From an uncultured Cellvibrionales bacterium (GTDB taxonomy: Bacteria; Pseudomonadota; Gammaproteobacteria; Pseudomonadales; Cellvibrionaceae), in contig CAJWBQ010000003.1 in the NCBI GenBank assembly GCA_913020115.1, forward strand, positions 1 to 64,000: 64,000 bases of DNA. The letters run 5' to 3'. Of this stretch, positions 18,464 through 27,383 are shown one piece after another. Both the position numbers and the translations under genes were made by a program. The notes beneath the pieces were generated by a model. The model made no database searches and had not been told where the DNA came from. It was given only the letters and a program-made list of their open reading frames with translations. Position 1 is the stretch's first letter. Each line of letters opens with the position of its first letter.

Positions 18464-21241
18464 ATGCCTGCCTCCCTATTTAAGCTCGACTCGCTACTAC
18501 CCGCTCTCAACACTAATACTTTAATTTTAACACCGAACAACCGCTTAAAACGCAAGATATTACAAGCTTGGGGCGAATATAATCTAAACCGTAATCTTGC
18601 CCGCTGGATGTCTCCTAGAGTGCACTCACTAGGGGATTGGCAGAGCGAATGCTGGCAGCAATTACAAGATATGGCCTATCCGGGGTGTGATGCGGCCATT
18701 GCCTCTGATGCACTTCGCAAATATGCCTGGCAACAAGCAATTCAGGCCTCGAGTCAAGGCGGCGGCCTTTATAAAACAGAAGTTCTAGCCGCTACCGCCG
18801 ACGCCGCCTGGCGCAACCTCTCGCTGTGGCGCATAAGCGACAACGACTTAGAGGCGTTTAATGACCCAGATTTCCAACACTACCTCGAATGGCTCAACAG
18901 CACCCGAACGATATTAAATACCCGACAACTCATCACCAGCGAAGAGGCTTGCGAACGCATCATTATGGCCTTCGCCGACGGATCATTAGCCAAAGAAAAG
19001 TCCATTTTACTCCACGGTTTTGACGACCTTCCCCCTCTGAACAAAGCCCTGTGCCACAGCGCGGCTCACAGCACCCAAGAGAACGTTGAGACACAAACAG
19101 AAGGTAGGCTGACACGGACTACTGCACAGACTTCAGAACAGGAGATATTGGCTGCCGCTCGATGGGCTCAAAACATACTCGAGAAAAACAAGGAGGCTAA
19201 GCTTGGTATTATTGTACCCAATCTGGGTCAATGCCGAGATGAAGTGGAGCGTATTTTCGTTGAAGTTTTCGAATGCCACTCCATACTCCCCTCTGAGCCT
19301 CGCTACGCCCTCCCCTTTAACTTTTCAGCAGGTACTCCGCTTGGCAGCACGCCGCTGGTGGCGGACACATTAAAATTGCTAGCCCTAAATCTTCGGCAGT
19401 GGCCACTAGCGGACCTATGCGAAACCTTGCAATCACCGTTTTGGAAGGCGGGAGATGAACATTTCCGCACCCGATTGATCTCAGCACTTAAGCGTTTAGG
19501 GCAGCTCACTATCAGCGGCGCCGATCTTCGCGAACAAGCTGCGCGACTGGCTGAGCAAATGCCGGAGAGAACAGATTCTAGCCCCGAGGTAGAGCCTATC
19601 AACAAACGACTGCAACAGATCGCAGAGCAGCTGCGCCACCACGCCCGCTACCAGAGTGCCGACCGCTGGGTTGACTATTTCCAACAACATCTAGCACTTT
19701 GCCATTGGCCTGGCTCACGTCGTTTGGACAGTTTGGAATATCAGCAGGCCAAACAGTGGTTTCAACTGCTTGAGGAATTCAGTGAATTGAGCGTATTAGG
19801 CGCTACCCTCACTTTAAACGATGCTCTGAAACATCTGAGCCAGCTTGCTAACTCCCTACACTTTCAAGCCCAAACACCCGACTCCCCCATCCAAATTTTG
19901 GGCGTATTAGAAGGCGCGGGCTTGAGTTTTTCACACTGCTGGGTAATGGGCTTACATCGCAAGGCCTGGCCGCCAGCACCAGCACCTAATGCACTCCTAC
20001 CAATTGCCTTGCAGCGTGAATACCAAATGCCTCATGCAAGTGTGGAGCGGGAGTTACAATTCGCGGAGTCTTTAACCCAAGGTTATCGCCAGTGTGCGGA
20101 ACATATCGTATTCAGTTCAGCCAGCCACGATGACGAGTCGGCACAGCAACCCAGTGCTCTCATTAGTGATATTCCCGAATGCCCAGTGAATACACTCATT
20201 CCCAATTTACACTCCGCTTTAGATTTACATTTACAACAATTTGATCAGAGCCCTAATCTCGACGTCATTGATACTCTTTTGGCCCCTGCCCTGAGCCCCG
20301 ATGAACGGCAAAACCTCAAAGGCGGTAGTGGCGTTTTACAACAACAGGCAAGCTGCCCTTTCAACGCCTTTGCGGTCTATCGCTTATTAGCTCGAGATGC
20401 TGAGGAACCCAGTCCTGGCTTGTCAGCCCTTGAACGCGGCATAATTTTACACGGAGCTCTACAATATTTCTGGGATGAGGTGAAGAACTCCTCTCGCTTA
20501 ACGAGTATGAGTGATGAGAATATTACGGAAAAGCTAAGTCATTGTATTCAGCGCTCACTACAACCTTGGCGCAAACGCCGAGCAAAACAATGCGGGCCTC
20601 GCTATTTTGATTTAGAAGCGCACCGCTTGCTAAAGCTACTGCAGCGCTGGCTCGACACAGAAAAACAGCGGCCACCTTTTACCGTTAGCGCAACAGAAGA
20701 ATCTGTCGAGCTGACCCTGTCTGGACTCACCCTAAACTTGCGCCTAGATCGTCTCGACACCTTAGAAGATGGTCAAGTCTTGTTAATTGATTACAAAACG
20801 GGCGAGCCCAAAATCAGCAGTTGGGATAGCGAACGGCCGAGAGAACCTCAATTACCTCTCTATGCAATCAGCCTAAAAGATAGATGCTCAGGCATAGCAT
20901 TTGGCCAAGTAAATGCCAAGGCGTGCCAACTTCTGGGGGTCGGCGAACCAACACAGCCTATCGAGGGTATTCGAACTCCAGATGAGCTCCGCTATAGCGA
21001 TCTTCCTGCACAGTGGAACGATGCGATTCCCCAATGGGAAGGCGTACTGACTAAACTCGCCACAGAATTCAGCGAAGGAAAGTGTGCCGTGGTATTCAAG
21101 GATAAAAGTTCTGGGCAGTATTCTGAAGATCTCTTGCCTCTAAATCGATACCCAGAGCTAGGCGCACTGGAGCGCTTCACAAATTCACAACCTGCTTCTT
21201 TTTCTCAGACACCCGTTCAAGGGGATCTGCTAAATGACTAA
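18464..21241 (+). CDS. AddB-like PD-(D/E)XK nuclease (probable DNA repair protein)
   Basis: A 925-residue protein related to the inactivated-helicase/nuclease AddB and matching the 'probable DNA repair protein' group of similar length (TIGR03623). The N-terminus 'LILTPNNRLKRKIL' is a degenerate helicase P-loop region without a GxGKT motif. The C-terminal nuclease (about 620-920) has 'ALERGIILHGALQYFW' and the catalytic 'LLIDYKTGEP' preceded by 'RLDRLD'. One cysteine (in 'QQASCPF') sits where the AddB iron-sulfur domain starts, but the three C-terminal cysteines are missing, so a cluster is unlikely. Its stop overlaps the next gene by eight bases. Confidence 0.85.
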   Translation: MPASLFKLDSLLPALNTNTLILTPNNRLKRKILQAWGEYNLNRNLARWMSPRVHSLGDWQSECWQQLQDMAYPGCDAAIASDALRKYAWQQAIQASSQGGGLYKTEVLAATADAAWRNLSLWRISDNDLEAFNDPDFQHYLEWLNSTRTILNTRQLITSEEACERIIMAFADGSLAKEKSILLHGFDDLPPLNKALCHSAAHSTQENVETQTEGRLTRTTAQTSEQEILAAARWAQNILEKNKEAKLGIIVPNLGQCRDEVERIFVEVFECHSILPSEPRYALPFNFSAGTPLGSTPLVADTLKLLALNLRQWPLADLCETLQSPFWKAGDEHFRTRLISALKRLGQLTISGADLREQAARLAEQMPERTDSSPEVEPINKRLQQIAEQLRHHARYQSADRWVDYFQQHLALCHWPGSRRLDSLEYQQAKQWFQLLEEFSELSVLGATLTLNDALKHLSQLANSLHFQAQTPDSPIQILGVLEGAGLSFSHCWVMGLHRKAWPPAPAPNALLPIALQREYQMPHASVERELQFAESLTQGYRQCAEHIVFSSASHDDESAQQPSALISDIPECPVNTLIPNLHSALDLHLQQFDQSPNLDVIDTLLAPALSPDERQNLKGGSGVLQQQASCPFNAFAVYRLLARDAEEPSPGLSALERGIILHGALQYFWDEVKNSSRLTSMSDENITEKLSHCIQRSLQPWRKRRAKQCGPRYFDLEAHRLLKLLQRWLDTEKQRPPFTVSATEESVELTLSGLTLNLRLDRLDTLEDGQVLLIDYKTGEPKISSWDSERPREPQLPLYAISLKDRCSGIAFGQVNAKACQLLGVGEPTQPIEGIRTPDELRYSDLPAQWNDAIPQWEGVLTKLATEFSEGKCAVVFKDKSSGQYSEDLLPLNRYPELGALERFTNSQPASFSQTPVQGDLLND

Positions 21242-24200
21242 AGTAGAGAATACCGAACCTGCCGATCAGGCGGCTCGCTTCAATGCACTGGACCCCAGCC
21301 AATCCTTTGCCGTAGCGGCACCCGCGGGCTCAGGAAAAACCAGCCTACTGACTCAGCGAGTGCTGAAATTATTGGCCACTTGTCAGTCACCAGAAGAAGT
21401 ACTATGTATTACTTTTACTCGCAAAGCCGCAGGAGAAATGCAGGACAGAATTTCAGCGGCGATCCGCTTTGCCCATGAAAACCCTCGCCCTCAAGAGGCT
21501 CATCAGCAGTTGACCTGGGACCTATCTCAAGCGGTACTCGCGAGAGATGAGGTCTGTAATTGGCATTTACTAAAAGCCCCAAACCGTTTGAGAGTGTTAA
21601 CGATCGATGGTTTTTGCAGAGCACTCACGCGCCAACTTCCCCTAGCCAGTGGCTTGGGTGCACAGCCAGAAACAATCGACCAAGCTGAAGATGCTTATCG
21701 TCAAGCCGTGCGCGCGCTGTTAGCCGAACTGGAAAAAGAATCCAGCTTAAGTCAGGACTTATATCGCCTGCTAGAACACTTAGACAATAATACGAGCAAC
21801 ATCGAAAACTTGCTGGTTTCCCTACTTCATCGCCGCGAGCAGTGGTTACCGTTGATGTTGGCAAGTCGCCACAGTCAAGCCCGCGAATGGCTAGAGGGTG
21901 CCTTGTGCGAGGTAATTACTACTTCGCTAGACAAAGCCGCGAATTGCTTACAAAGTGTAGCCAGTGACCTTGCACAACTCGGTGACTACGCAGGCAACAA
22001 TTTGAATGAATCTGCTCCGACTGCCAATATCGCGCAATTGGCTGGCATTGATTCACTTCCTCCTAGCACTGTTGAAGCGCTACCACAGTGGCACGCACTA
22101 CTTGAGCTGCTGCTGAAAAAAGATCATGACTGGCGCAAACAAATCACTGCTCGAGAAGGTTTCCCCGCGGGGAAAAGCAAGCAGGAAAAAGCGGAAAGGA
22201 GTGAGCGCAAACAGGCCTTGATGGCGCTTATAGCCGAGCTGCAAAATCAATCGTCTAATCTAAGTATACTGCAACAGTTACGCAGTTTACCTAAAGGTCA
22301 CTATAGCGATGAGCAATGGCTTATTCTTGATTGCCTTACTAGAGTTTTGCTGCATTTAGTCGCCGAGTTGAAAGTAGTGTTTCGAAATCTAGGGGCGACT
22401 GACTTTTCAGAAATTACCCAAGCTGCACTGTTAGCTCTGGGCGATGAAGAGTCCCCAGGCGACATAGCGCTACGCCTTGATTACCAAATCCAACACATTT
22501 TGGTCGACGAATTTCAAGACACCGCCCAACCCCAGCTGGAATTACTTCAAGCCCTTACTAGGGGTTGGCAAAACGATGACGGTAGAAGCCTCTTTATTGT
22601 TGGCGACGGCATGCAATCTTGTTACGGTTTTCGCCAGGCTAACGTGGGAATTTTTCTGCAGGCTCGAAAAAGTGGCATTGGCGGCATCCCCCTTGAATCG
22701 ATTGATCTCAGTGTTAATTTCCGCTCTGAAGGCGGTGTCGTTGATTGGGTAAATCGAGTATTTTCTCAGGCCTTTCCCCAGACCGACGATATTGCGCGAG
22801 GCGCAGTAAAATATTCGTCATCTGAAGCGTTTAAACTTGCCGCCGATGCACCCGCCGTAAAATGTTTAATTGCCAGCGGTGAGAACGCCAAGCAAGACGA
22901 AGCACAAGCTGTTGTAGAGCTTGTAAAACAAGCACAACAAGAGCAACCCGATAACACAATCGCCATTTTAGTTCGCAGCCGAACACACTTGCGTGAGACC
23001 CTTGCAAGCCTAAGTGAGCACAGCATCCCCTGGCAGGCGACGGACATCGACCCCCTGTCTAGCCGCATGGCCATTATCGATCTACTGTCACTTACGCGCG
23101 CGCTGCTCTACCCAGACAACCGGATAGCTTGGCTGTCAGTACTGCGCAGCCCTTGGTGTGGCCTAAACAACCATGACCTGCTTAAAGTCGCGACCGCGAA
23201 CTTGGATGAGCAAGCTTTCATTTGGGAGAACCTGCAAAACCTTGACGATATTGAGGGGCTGTCAGCAGACGCAATAATTATACTCACTCGCGTTCAAAAA
23301 GTTCTCAGCCAAGCACTCTTGCAAAAACGCCGAAAGAATTTGCGGCACTGGGTACAAGGCACTTGGCTGGCACTGGGGGGAGCAGCTACTCTTCTCGACC
23401 CAGTTGATCGCGACAACGCCGACACATTTTTCCAATTACTCGCCAAACACAGTCACGCTGGCCGCATAGACAGCTGGGAAAACTTTGTCATGGCAATTGA
23501 GCGCTTATACGCCGCGCCCAAAACTGATGCCAATACAAACCTACAGGTAATGACCATTCACAAATCCAAAGGTTTGGAATTTGATACGGTAATTATCCCA
23601 GGCCTAGATCGCAAACCTCGACAAGATGACAAATCGCTGCTGCTCTGGAAAGATCACATTAACAGCGACGGCAGTAATGGCTTGCTTTTGGGCCCTCTCT
23701 CGCCAACGGGAGAAGAGAGCGATCCGATTTATAAGCATTTGGCTCACGAAAACACCTACCGAAACGAACTCGAAAACACCCGCTTGTTGTATGTTGGATG
23801 TACCCGCGCGGCAAAAAAGCTCTACCTATTGGCATGTCTTAGCGAAGACCAAAAAGAGACTGAAGAGGCGCTGCCGCTCGTCCAGTTCAAGCCTCCCACG
23901 AAATCGTGTTTGCTCGCCAGTATATGGCCTGCGGTCAAACATGAGGTCACCGCAATTCCCACCGCCTCGCGCCCAGAGCAGAACAATGCCGAGCCTGAGC
24001 AAAACCTACACAAGCTACTGCGACTGCCCACGGCGTGGAATATGCCAAGGCTTACCCAGAACAACTTATTGCAAGCCTACCGTGGGCGGGAATTTGAAGA
24101 CGATGAGAACCTGCCAAGCCCTGATACAAGTGCCAATAAATCAGCTCGAGAAGTAGGCAATGTTTTACATCGAAGCCTACAGCAAGTGGTTAAAGACCAT

Positions 24201-24731
24201 CCAGACCAATGGAACACTCCACGCATCGAGCGCCAAACGCCATTTTGGCAAATGCAGCTTCGCCAAAGCGGCTTAAATAGCAAGGACGCAGAATTAGGCT
24301 CACTACGAATCAAAACAGCCCTTGAGCGAATGCTGGCTGACCCCGCTGGGCGCTGGCTCTTAGACCCAGGTCACGACGAAAGCGCCTGCGAACTCGCCAT
24401 TTGGCACCGCACTCGTGACCAGTCTTATCAAAGCGGCATGAGAGAATCGATAATCGATCGTACATTTGTGGCCGCAGCCCCTGGAAGCGATGAAAACTAT
24501 CGCTGGATTGTTGACTACAAAAGTTCAGAACCCTCAGCAGAACAGTCGTTTGAGGATTTTTTGCAGCATCAACGGGAAGAATACCGCTCGCAGTTACAGC
24601 GTTATGCCGATTTAATGTACAGCAAATCCGGACCAAAGATTAAAACAGCGCTCTACTTCCCCATGCTCCGGCACCTAGAAGTGCTCGATTTGAACGATAA
24701 TCAAGCAAAACGGCCAAATAACTGCGCTTAA
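21234..24731 (+). CDS. AddA-like UvrD/REP-family helicase-nuclease
   Basis: A 1165-residue superfamily 1 helicase. Walker A 'AAPAGSGKTS' (28-37, Lys35), 'CITFTRKAAGEM' (motif Ia), 'LTIDGFC', motif II 'VDEFQDTAQPQ', motif III 'IVGDGMQSCYGFRQA', 'DLSVNFRS' (IV) and 'VMTIHKSKGLEFDTVIIPG' (V) are all present. A C-terminal RecB-type nuclease domain has 'REVGNVLHR' and 'WIVDYKSSEPS'. Its start overlaps the AddB-like gene by eight bases, so the two are translated together and probably form a heterodimer that processes double-strand ends for recombination. Whether it replaces or accompanies RecBCD in this genome is unknown. Confidence 0.9.
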   Translation: MTKVENTEPADQAARFNALDPSQSFAVAAPAGSGKTSLLTQRVLKLLATCQSPEEVLCITFTRKAAGEMQDRISAAIRFAHENPRPQEAHQQLTWDLSQAVLARDEVCNWHLLKAPNRLRVLTIDGFCRALTRQLPLASGLGAQPETIDQAEDAYRQAVRALLAELEKESSLSQDLYRLLEHLDNNTSNIENLLVSLLHRREQWLPLMLASRHSQAREWLEGALCEVITTSLDKAANCLQSVASDLAQLGDYAGNNLNESAPTANIAQLAGIDSLPPSTVEALPQWHALLELLLKKDHDWRKQITAREGFPAGKSKQEKAERSERKQALMALIAELQNQSSNLSILQQLRSLPKGHYSDEQWLILDCLTRVLLHLVAELKVVFRNLGATDFSEITQAALLALGDEESPGDIALRLDYQIQHILVDEFQDTAQPQLELLQALTRGWQNDDGRSLFIVGDGMQSCYGFRQANVGIFLQARKSGIGGIPLESIDLSVNFRSEGGVVDWVNRVFSQAFPQTDDIARGAVKYSSSEAFKLAADAPAVKCLIASGENAKQDEAQAVVELVKQAQQEQPDNTIAILVRSRTHLRETLASLSEHSIPWQATDIDPLSSRMAIIDLLSLTRALLYPDNRIAWLSVLRSPWCGLNNHDLLKVATANLDEQAFIWENLQNLDDIEGLSADAIIILTRVQKVLSQALLQKRRKNLRHWVQGTWLALGGAATLLDPVDRDNADTFFQLLAKHSHAGRIDSWENFVMAIERLYAAPKTDANTNLQVMTIHKSKGLEFDTVIIPGLDRKPRQDDKSLLLWKDHINSDGSNGLLLGPLSPTGEESDPIYKHLAHENTYRNELENTRLLYVGCTRAAKKLYLLACLSEDQKETEEALPLVQFKPPTKSCLLASIWPAVKHEVTAIPTASRPEQNNAEPEQNLHKLLRLPTAWNMPRLTQNNLLQAYRGREFEDDENLPSPDTSANKSAREVGNVLHRSLQQVVKDHPDQWNTPRIERQTPFWQMQLRQSGLNSKDAELGSLRIKTALERMLADPAGRWLLDPGHDESACELAIWHRTRDQSYQSGMRESIIDRTFVAAAPGSDENYRWIVDYKSSEPSAEQSFEDFLQHQREEYRSQLQRYADLMYSKSGPKIKTALYFPMLRHLEVLDLNDNQAKRPNNCA

Positions 24732-24808
24732 ATGAACAAAAGGCGCGCCATTAGCAGTAATAATTCAGTAGAATGGTATCAAAGTATTCACAATTGACGG
24801 AACCAACG

Positions 24809-25876
24809 ATGACAGACACTGCAGTAGACGATCTCAATATTGTTTCTCAAGACATATTGGTCTCGCCAGACGCCATAAAACAAGCCTTGCCTTTGAGCGA
24901 GCTCGCCAAATCAGTCGTGACAAAAGGACGGGAAACCGTGCGCAACATTCTCGACCGAAAAGACCACCGTCTAATCGTCGTGATTGGCCCCTGCTCTATC
25001 CACGACACTGAAGCCGCAAAAGATTATGCCAAGCGCCTGAAGGTTTTGGCCGACGAACTGAGCGACACTCTGTACATTGTTATGCGAGTTTATTTTGAGA
25101 AGCCTCGTACCACAGTTGGCTGGAAAGGGCTCATTAATGACCCTCATTTAGACGACTCCTTCAAAATTGAAGAAGGCCTGCACATCGGTCGTCAATTGTT
25201 GCTCGACGTGGCTGAAATGGGACTGCCTGCTTCTACCGAAGCCCTAGACCCTATTTCGCCTCAATACATGCAAGACCTAATTGCTTGGTCAGCCATTGGC
25301 GCCCGTACTACAGAGTCACAAACACACCGTGAAATGGCCAGCGGCCTGTCCTCGGCGGTAGGCTTTAAAAATGGCACCGACGGCGGCCTAACCGTCGCCA
25401 TCAACGCCCTGCAATCAGTTTCTAGCCCACATCGCTTTTTGGGTATTAATACCCAAGGCCAGGTAGCCATTACCCATACCAAAGGCAATCAATACGGCCA
25501 TATGGTTTTGCGTGGCGGCAACGGCAAGCCCAACTATGATTCAGTGAGCGTAGCGGTTTGTGAGCAAGAGCTCACAAAAGGCAAAGTCTCTACCAACATC
25601 ATGATTGACTGTAGCCATGCTAATTCCAATAAAAACCACGAATTACAGCCATTGGTACTAGACAATGTTGCCAATCAGATTGTTGAAGGTAACAAGTCCA
25701 TTATCGGCATAATGGTTGAAAGTAACATTGGCCCGGGCAATCAAAAATTATCCAGCAAACGGGATGAAATGACCTACGGCGTATCAGTAACCGACGCCTG
25801 TATTGACTGGGAAAGTACCGAAACTACCTTGCGTGATATGCGAGACAAGCTCAAAGGCGCTTTAAAAAATCGATAA
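24809..25876 (+). CDS. aroF: 3-deoxy-7-phosphoheptulonate synthase, tyrosine-sensitive type
   Basis: A 355-residue class I DAHP synthase that joins phosphoenolpyruvate and erythrose 4-phosphate in the first step of the shikimate pathway. 'VIGPCSIHD', 'KPRTTVGWKGLINDP', 'GARTTESQTHREMASGLS' and 'DCSHANSNK' are conserved. Stretches such as 'STEALDPISPQY' and 'HRFLGINTQGQVAI' match E. coli AroF better than AroG, so tyrosine feedback is likely. I start at ATG 24809, 12 codons inside the longest frame, because the upstream part is not family-like. No TyrR box was seen upstream. aroA, a later step, is also in this window but far away. Confidence 0.93.
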   Translation: MTDTAVDDLNIVSQDILVSPDAIKQALPLSELAKSVVTKGRETVRNILDRKDHRLIVVIGPCSIHDTEAAKDYAKRLKVLADELSDTLYIVMRVYFEKPRTTVGWKGLINDPHLDDSFKIEEGLHIGRQLLLDVAEMGLPASTEALDPISPQYMQDLIAWSAIGARTTESQTHREMASGLSSAVGFKNGTDGGLTVAINALQSVSSPHRFLGINTQGQVAITHTKGNQYGHMVLRGGNGKPNYDSVSVAVCEQELTKGKVSTNIMIDCSHANSNKNHELQPLVLDNVANQIVEGNKSIIGIMVESNIGPGNQKLSSKRDEMTYGVSVTDACIDWESTETTLRDMRDKLKGALKNR

Positions 25877-25880
25877 TTAT

Positions 25881-26450
25881 ATTGATATATTTTTACTGCG
25901 ACATGGAGAAGCTGCGGCGAGCTGGGATCAACATCGCGACCCTGGTTTAAGTGTCTTGGGCCATCAACAAGCCCAAGACGCGACGACTCTTTTACAAGCC
26001 CAGCTCAGTGATCGCCATCACGCCGAAGGTGTTAAAATCATCAGCAGTCCACTGGCACGCGCGCAGGAAACTGCTGTGCCTCTGGCAAAACACCTAGATG
26101 AATCACCGACCATTGAAGCGCGAGTCGCTGAACTCCCCTCGCCAGCTAATTTGAACCTAAAAGATCGTGGGCCATGGTTACATGCCACGCTTAAAGGTTC
26201 ATGGTCGGAAACTAGCCCTGAAATACAAGAGTGGCGTGAAAACATAATTTCTACACTTCTGTCACAAAAGCATCACTGCGCTATTTTCACTCACTTTGTG
26301 GTGATCAATGCTGTGGTAAGCTACTTACAAAAAAGTGATAAAGTACTCAGTTTTCTTCCAGATAATGCTTCATGCACTCATCTACGCTTGAGTCAGGGAA
26401 AGCTAAGCTTGCTTAGCTTAGGCGTGGAAGACAAAACGGTTATCAACTAA
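25881..26450 (+). CDS. Histidine phosphatase (phosphoglycerate mutase-like), apparent ATT start
   Basis: A histidine phosphatase whose catalytic 'LLRHGEA' (His8) lies upstream of any standard start codon. The first standard start in frame (TTG at 25956) would remove the RHGE motif and the first beta strand. Reading from ATT at 25881 gives 'IDIFLLRHGEAAASWD', the normal N-terminus of this family, and 189 residues. The second catalytic histidine is in 'IFTHFVVINAVV'. The ATT lies four bases after the aroF stop, so it may be reached by coupled translation; no clear Shine-Dalgarno is visible. The substrate is unknown. A sequencing error or point mutation of ATG is the alternative. Confidence 0.75.
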   Translation: MDIFLLRHGEAAASWDQHRDPGLSVLGHQQAQDATTLLQAQLSDRHHAEGVKIISSPLARAQETAVPLAKHLDESPTIEARVAELPSPANLNLKDRGPWLHATLKGSWSETSPEIQEWRENIISTLLSQKHHCAIFTHFVVINAVVSYLQKSDKVLSFLPDNASCTHLRLSQGKLSLLSLGVEDKTVIN

Positions 26451-26472
26451 TTTGAGCGTGAGGAGCACTACA

Positions 26473-27345
26473 TTGACCAGCAGCAATAAAGAAGAACTCG
26501 ACAATCTACTGAACTTATTACAGGTTGAACAACTCGACGCCTATCTGTTCAGAGGCCACAGCCCCGATCAGGAATGGCCTAGAGTTTTTGGCGGGCAGGT
26601 TTTAGCTCAAGCAATGTATGCCGCTTCTACTACGGTGCCCAAAGAACGTCAGATTCACTCTTTGCACTCCTATTTTTTACGCGCAGGAAAACCAGACCGC
26701 CCGATCATTTTCGAGGTGGACCCTATTCGCGATGGCGGTTCCTTCACCACGCGGCGAGTGGTCGCCATTCAAGATGGCAAAGCTATTTTTAATATTTCGA
26801 TATCTTTTCAGGATGCTGAAGAAGGTTTTGAGCATCAGTTTGATATGCCGGATGTTCCAGGCCCCGAAGGGCTAATTAGTGACGTAGATTATTGGGAGGA
26901 CGTGGCTTCGCGTTACCCCGGTAAATTTTCAAAGCGCCCTCCTTCGTTCAAAGCGGTAGATTCACGCAGCATCAACCGTCGAGATTTGTTTGACCCTCAG
27001 GCTGAAGAACCCACTCAAGGAGTCTGGTTTAAAGCCGCATCCAAAATGCCGGACGAACCCGCCTTGCATCAAATAATGCTGGCTTATATTTCCGACATGC
27101 ATTTCATGTCAACGAGTATGCGACCCCACAATATATCGCTGGGGAACAGTAAGATTCAAGCTGCAAGCCTGGATCACTGCATGTGGTACCACGACGATTT
27201 TCGAGTAGACGATTGGATGTATTACCACATGGACAGCCCTCGGAGTTCTCACTCACGGGGCATGAACCGCGGCAGTATTTATACTCAGAAAGGCAAGCTA
27301 GTCGCGACCACGGCGCAGGAAGGCCTGATTCGCTTACGAGATTAA
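26473..27345 (+). CDS. tesB: Acyl-CoA thioesterase II (TesB)
   Basis: A 290-residue double-hotdog thioesterase that hydrolyses medium- and long-chain acyl-CoA. It matches E. coli TesB throughout: 'VFGGQVLAQAMYAA', 'LHSYFLRAGKP', 'DGGSFTTRRVVAIQ', 'YISDMHFMST' (catalytic Asp), 'SLDHCMWYHDDF' and 'TAQEGLIR' (catalytic Gln). I choose the TTG at 26473 because AGGAG lies seven bases before it; the TTG at 26452 would place that box inside the coding region. It follows the histidine phosphatase closely. Confidence 0.93.
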   Translation: MTSSNKEELDNLLNLLQVEQLDAYLFRGHSPDQEWPRVFGGQVLAQAMYAASTTVPKERQIHSLHSYFLRAGKPDRPIIFEVDPIRDGGSFTTRRVVAIQDGKAIFNISISFQDAEEGFEHQFDMPDVPGPEGLISDVDYWEDVASRYPGKFSKRPPSFKAVDSRSINRRDLFDPQAEEPTQGVWFKAASKMPDEPALHQIMLAYISDMHFMSTSMRPHNISLGNSKIQAASLDHCMWYHDDFRVDDWMYYHMDSPRSSHSRGMNRGSIYTQKGKLVATTAQEGLIRLRD

Positions 27346-27383
27346 CTTAAAGTTTTACCTCAACGAGCCGCGGCGTTTGGCCA

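Noticed and set aside
24732..24808. TyrR box or leader peptide attenuator before aroF
   Set aside because: No TGTAAA-N6-TTTACA-like site and no Tyr- or Phe-rich short frame with a terminator is visible.
25882..25950. TTG at 25882 as start for the histidine phosphatase
   Set aside because: It is out of frame with the RHGE coding sequence and soon meets a stop.
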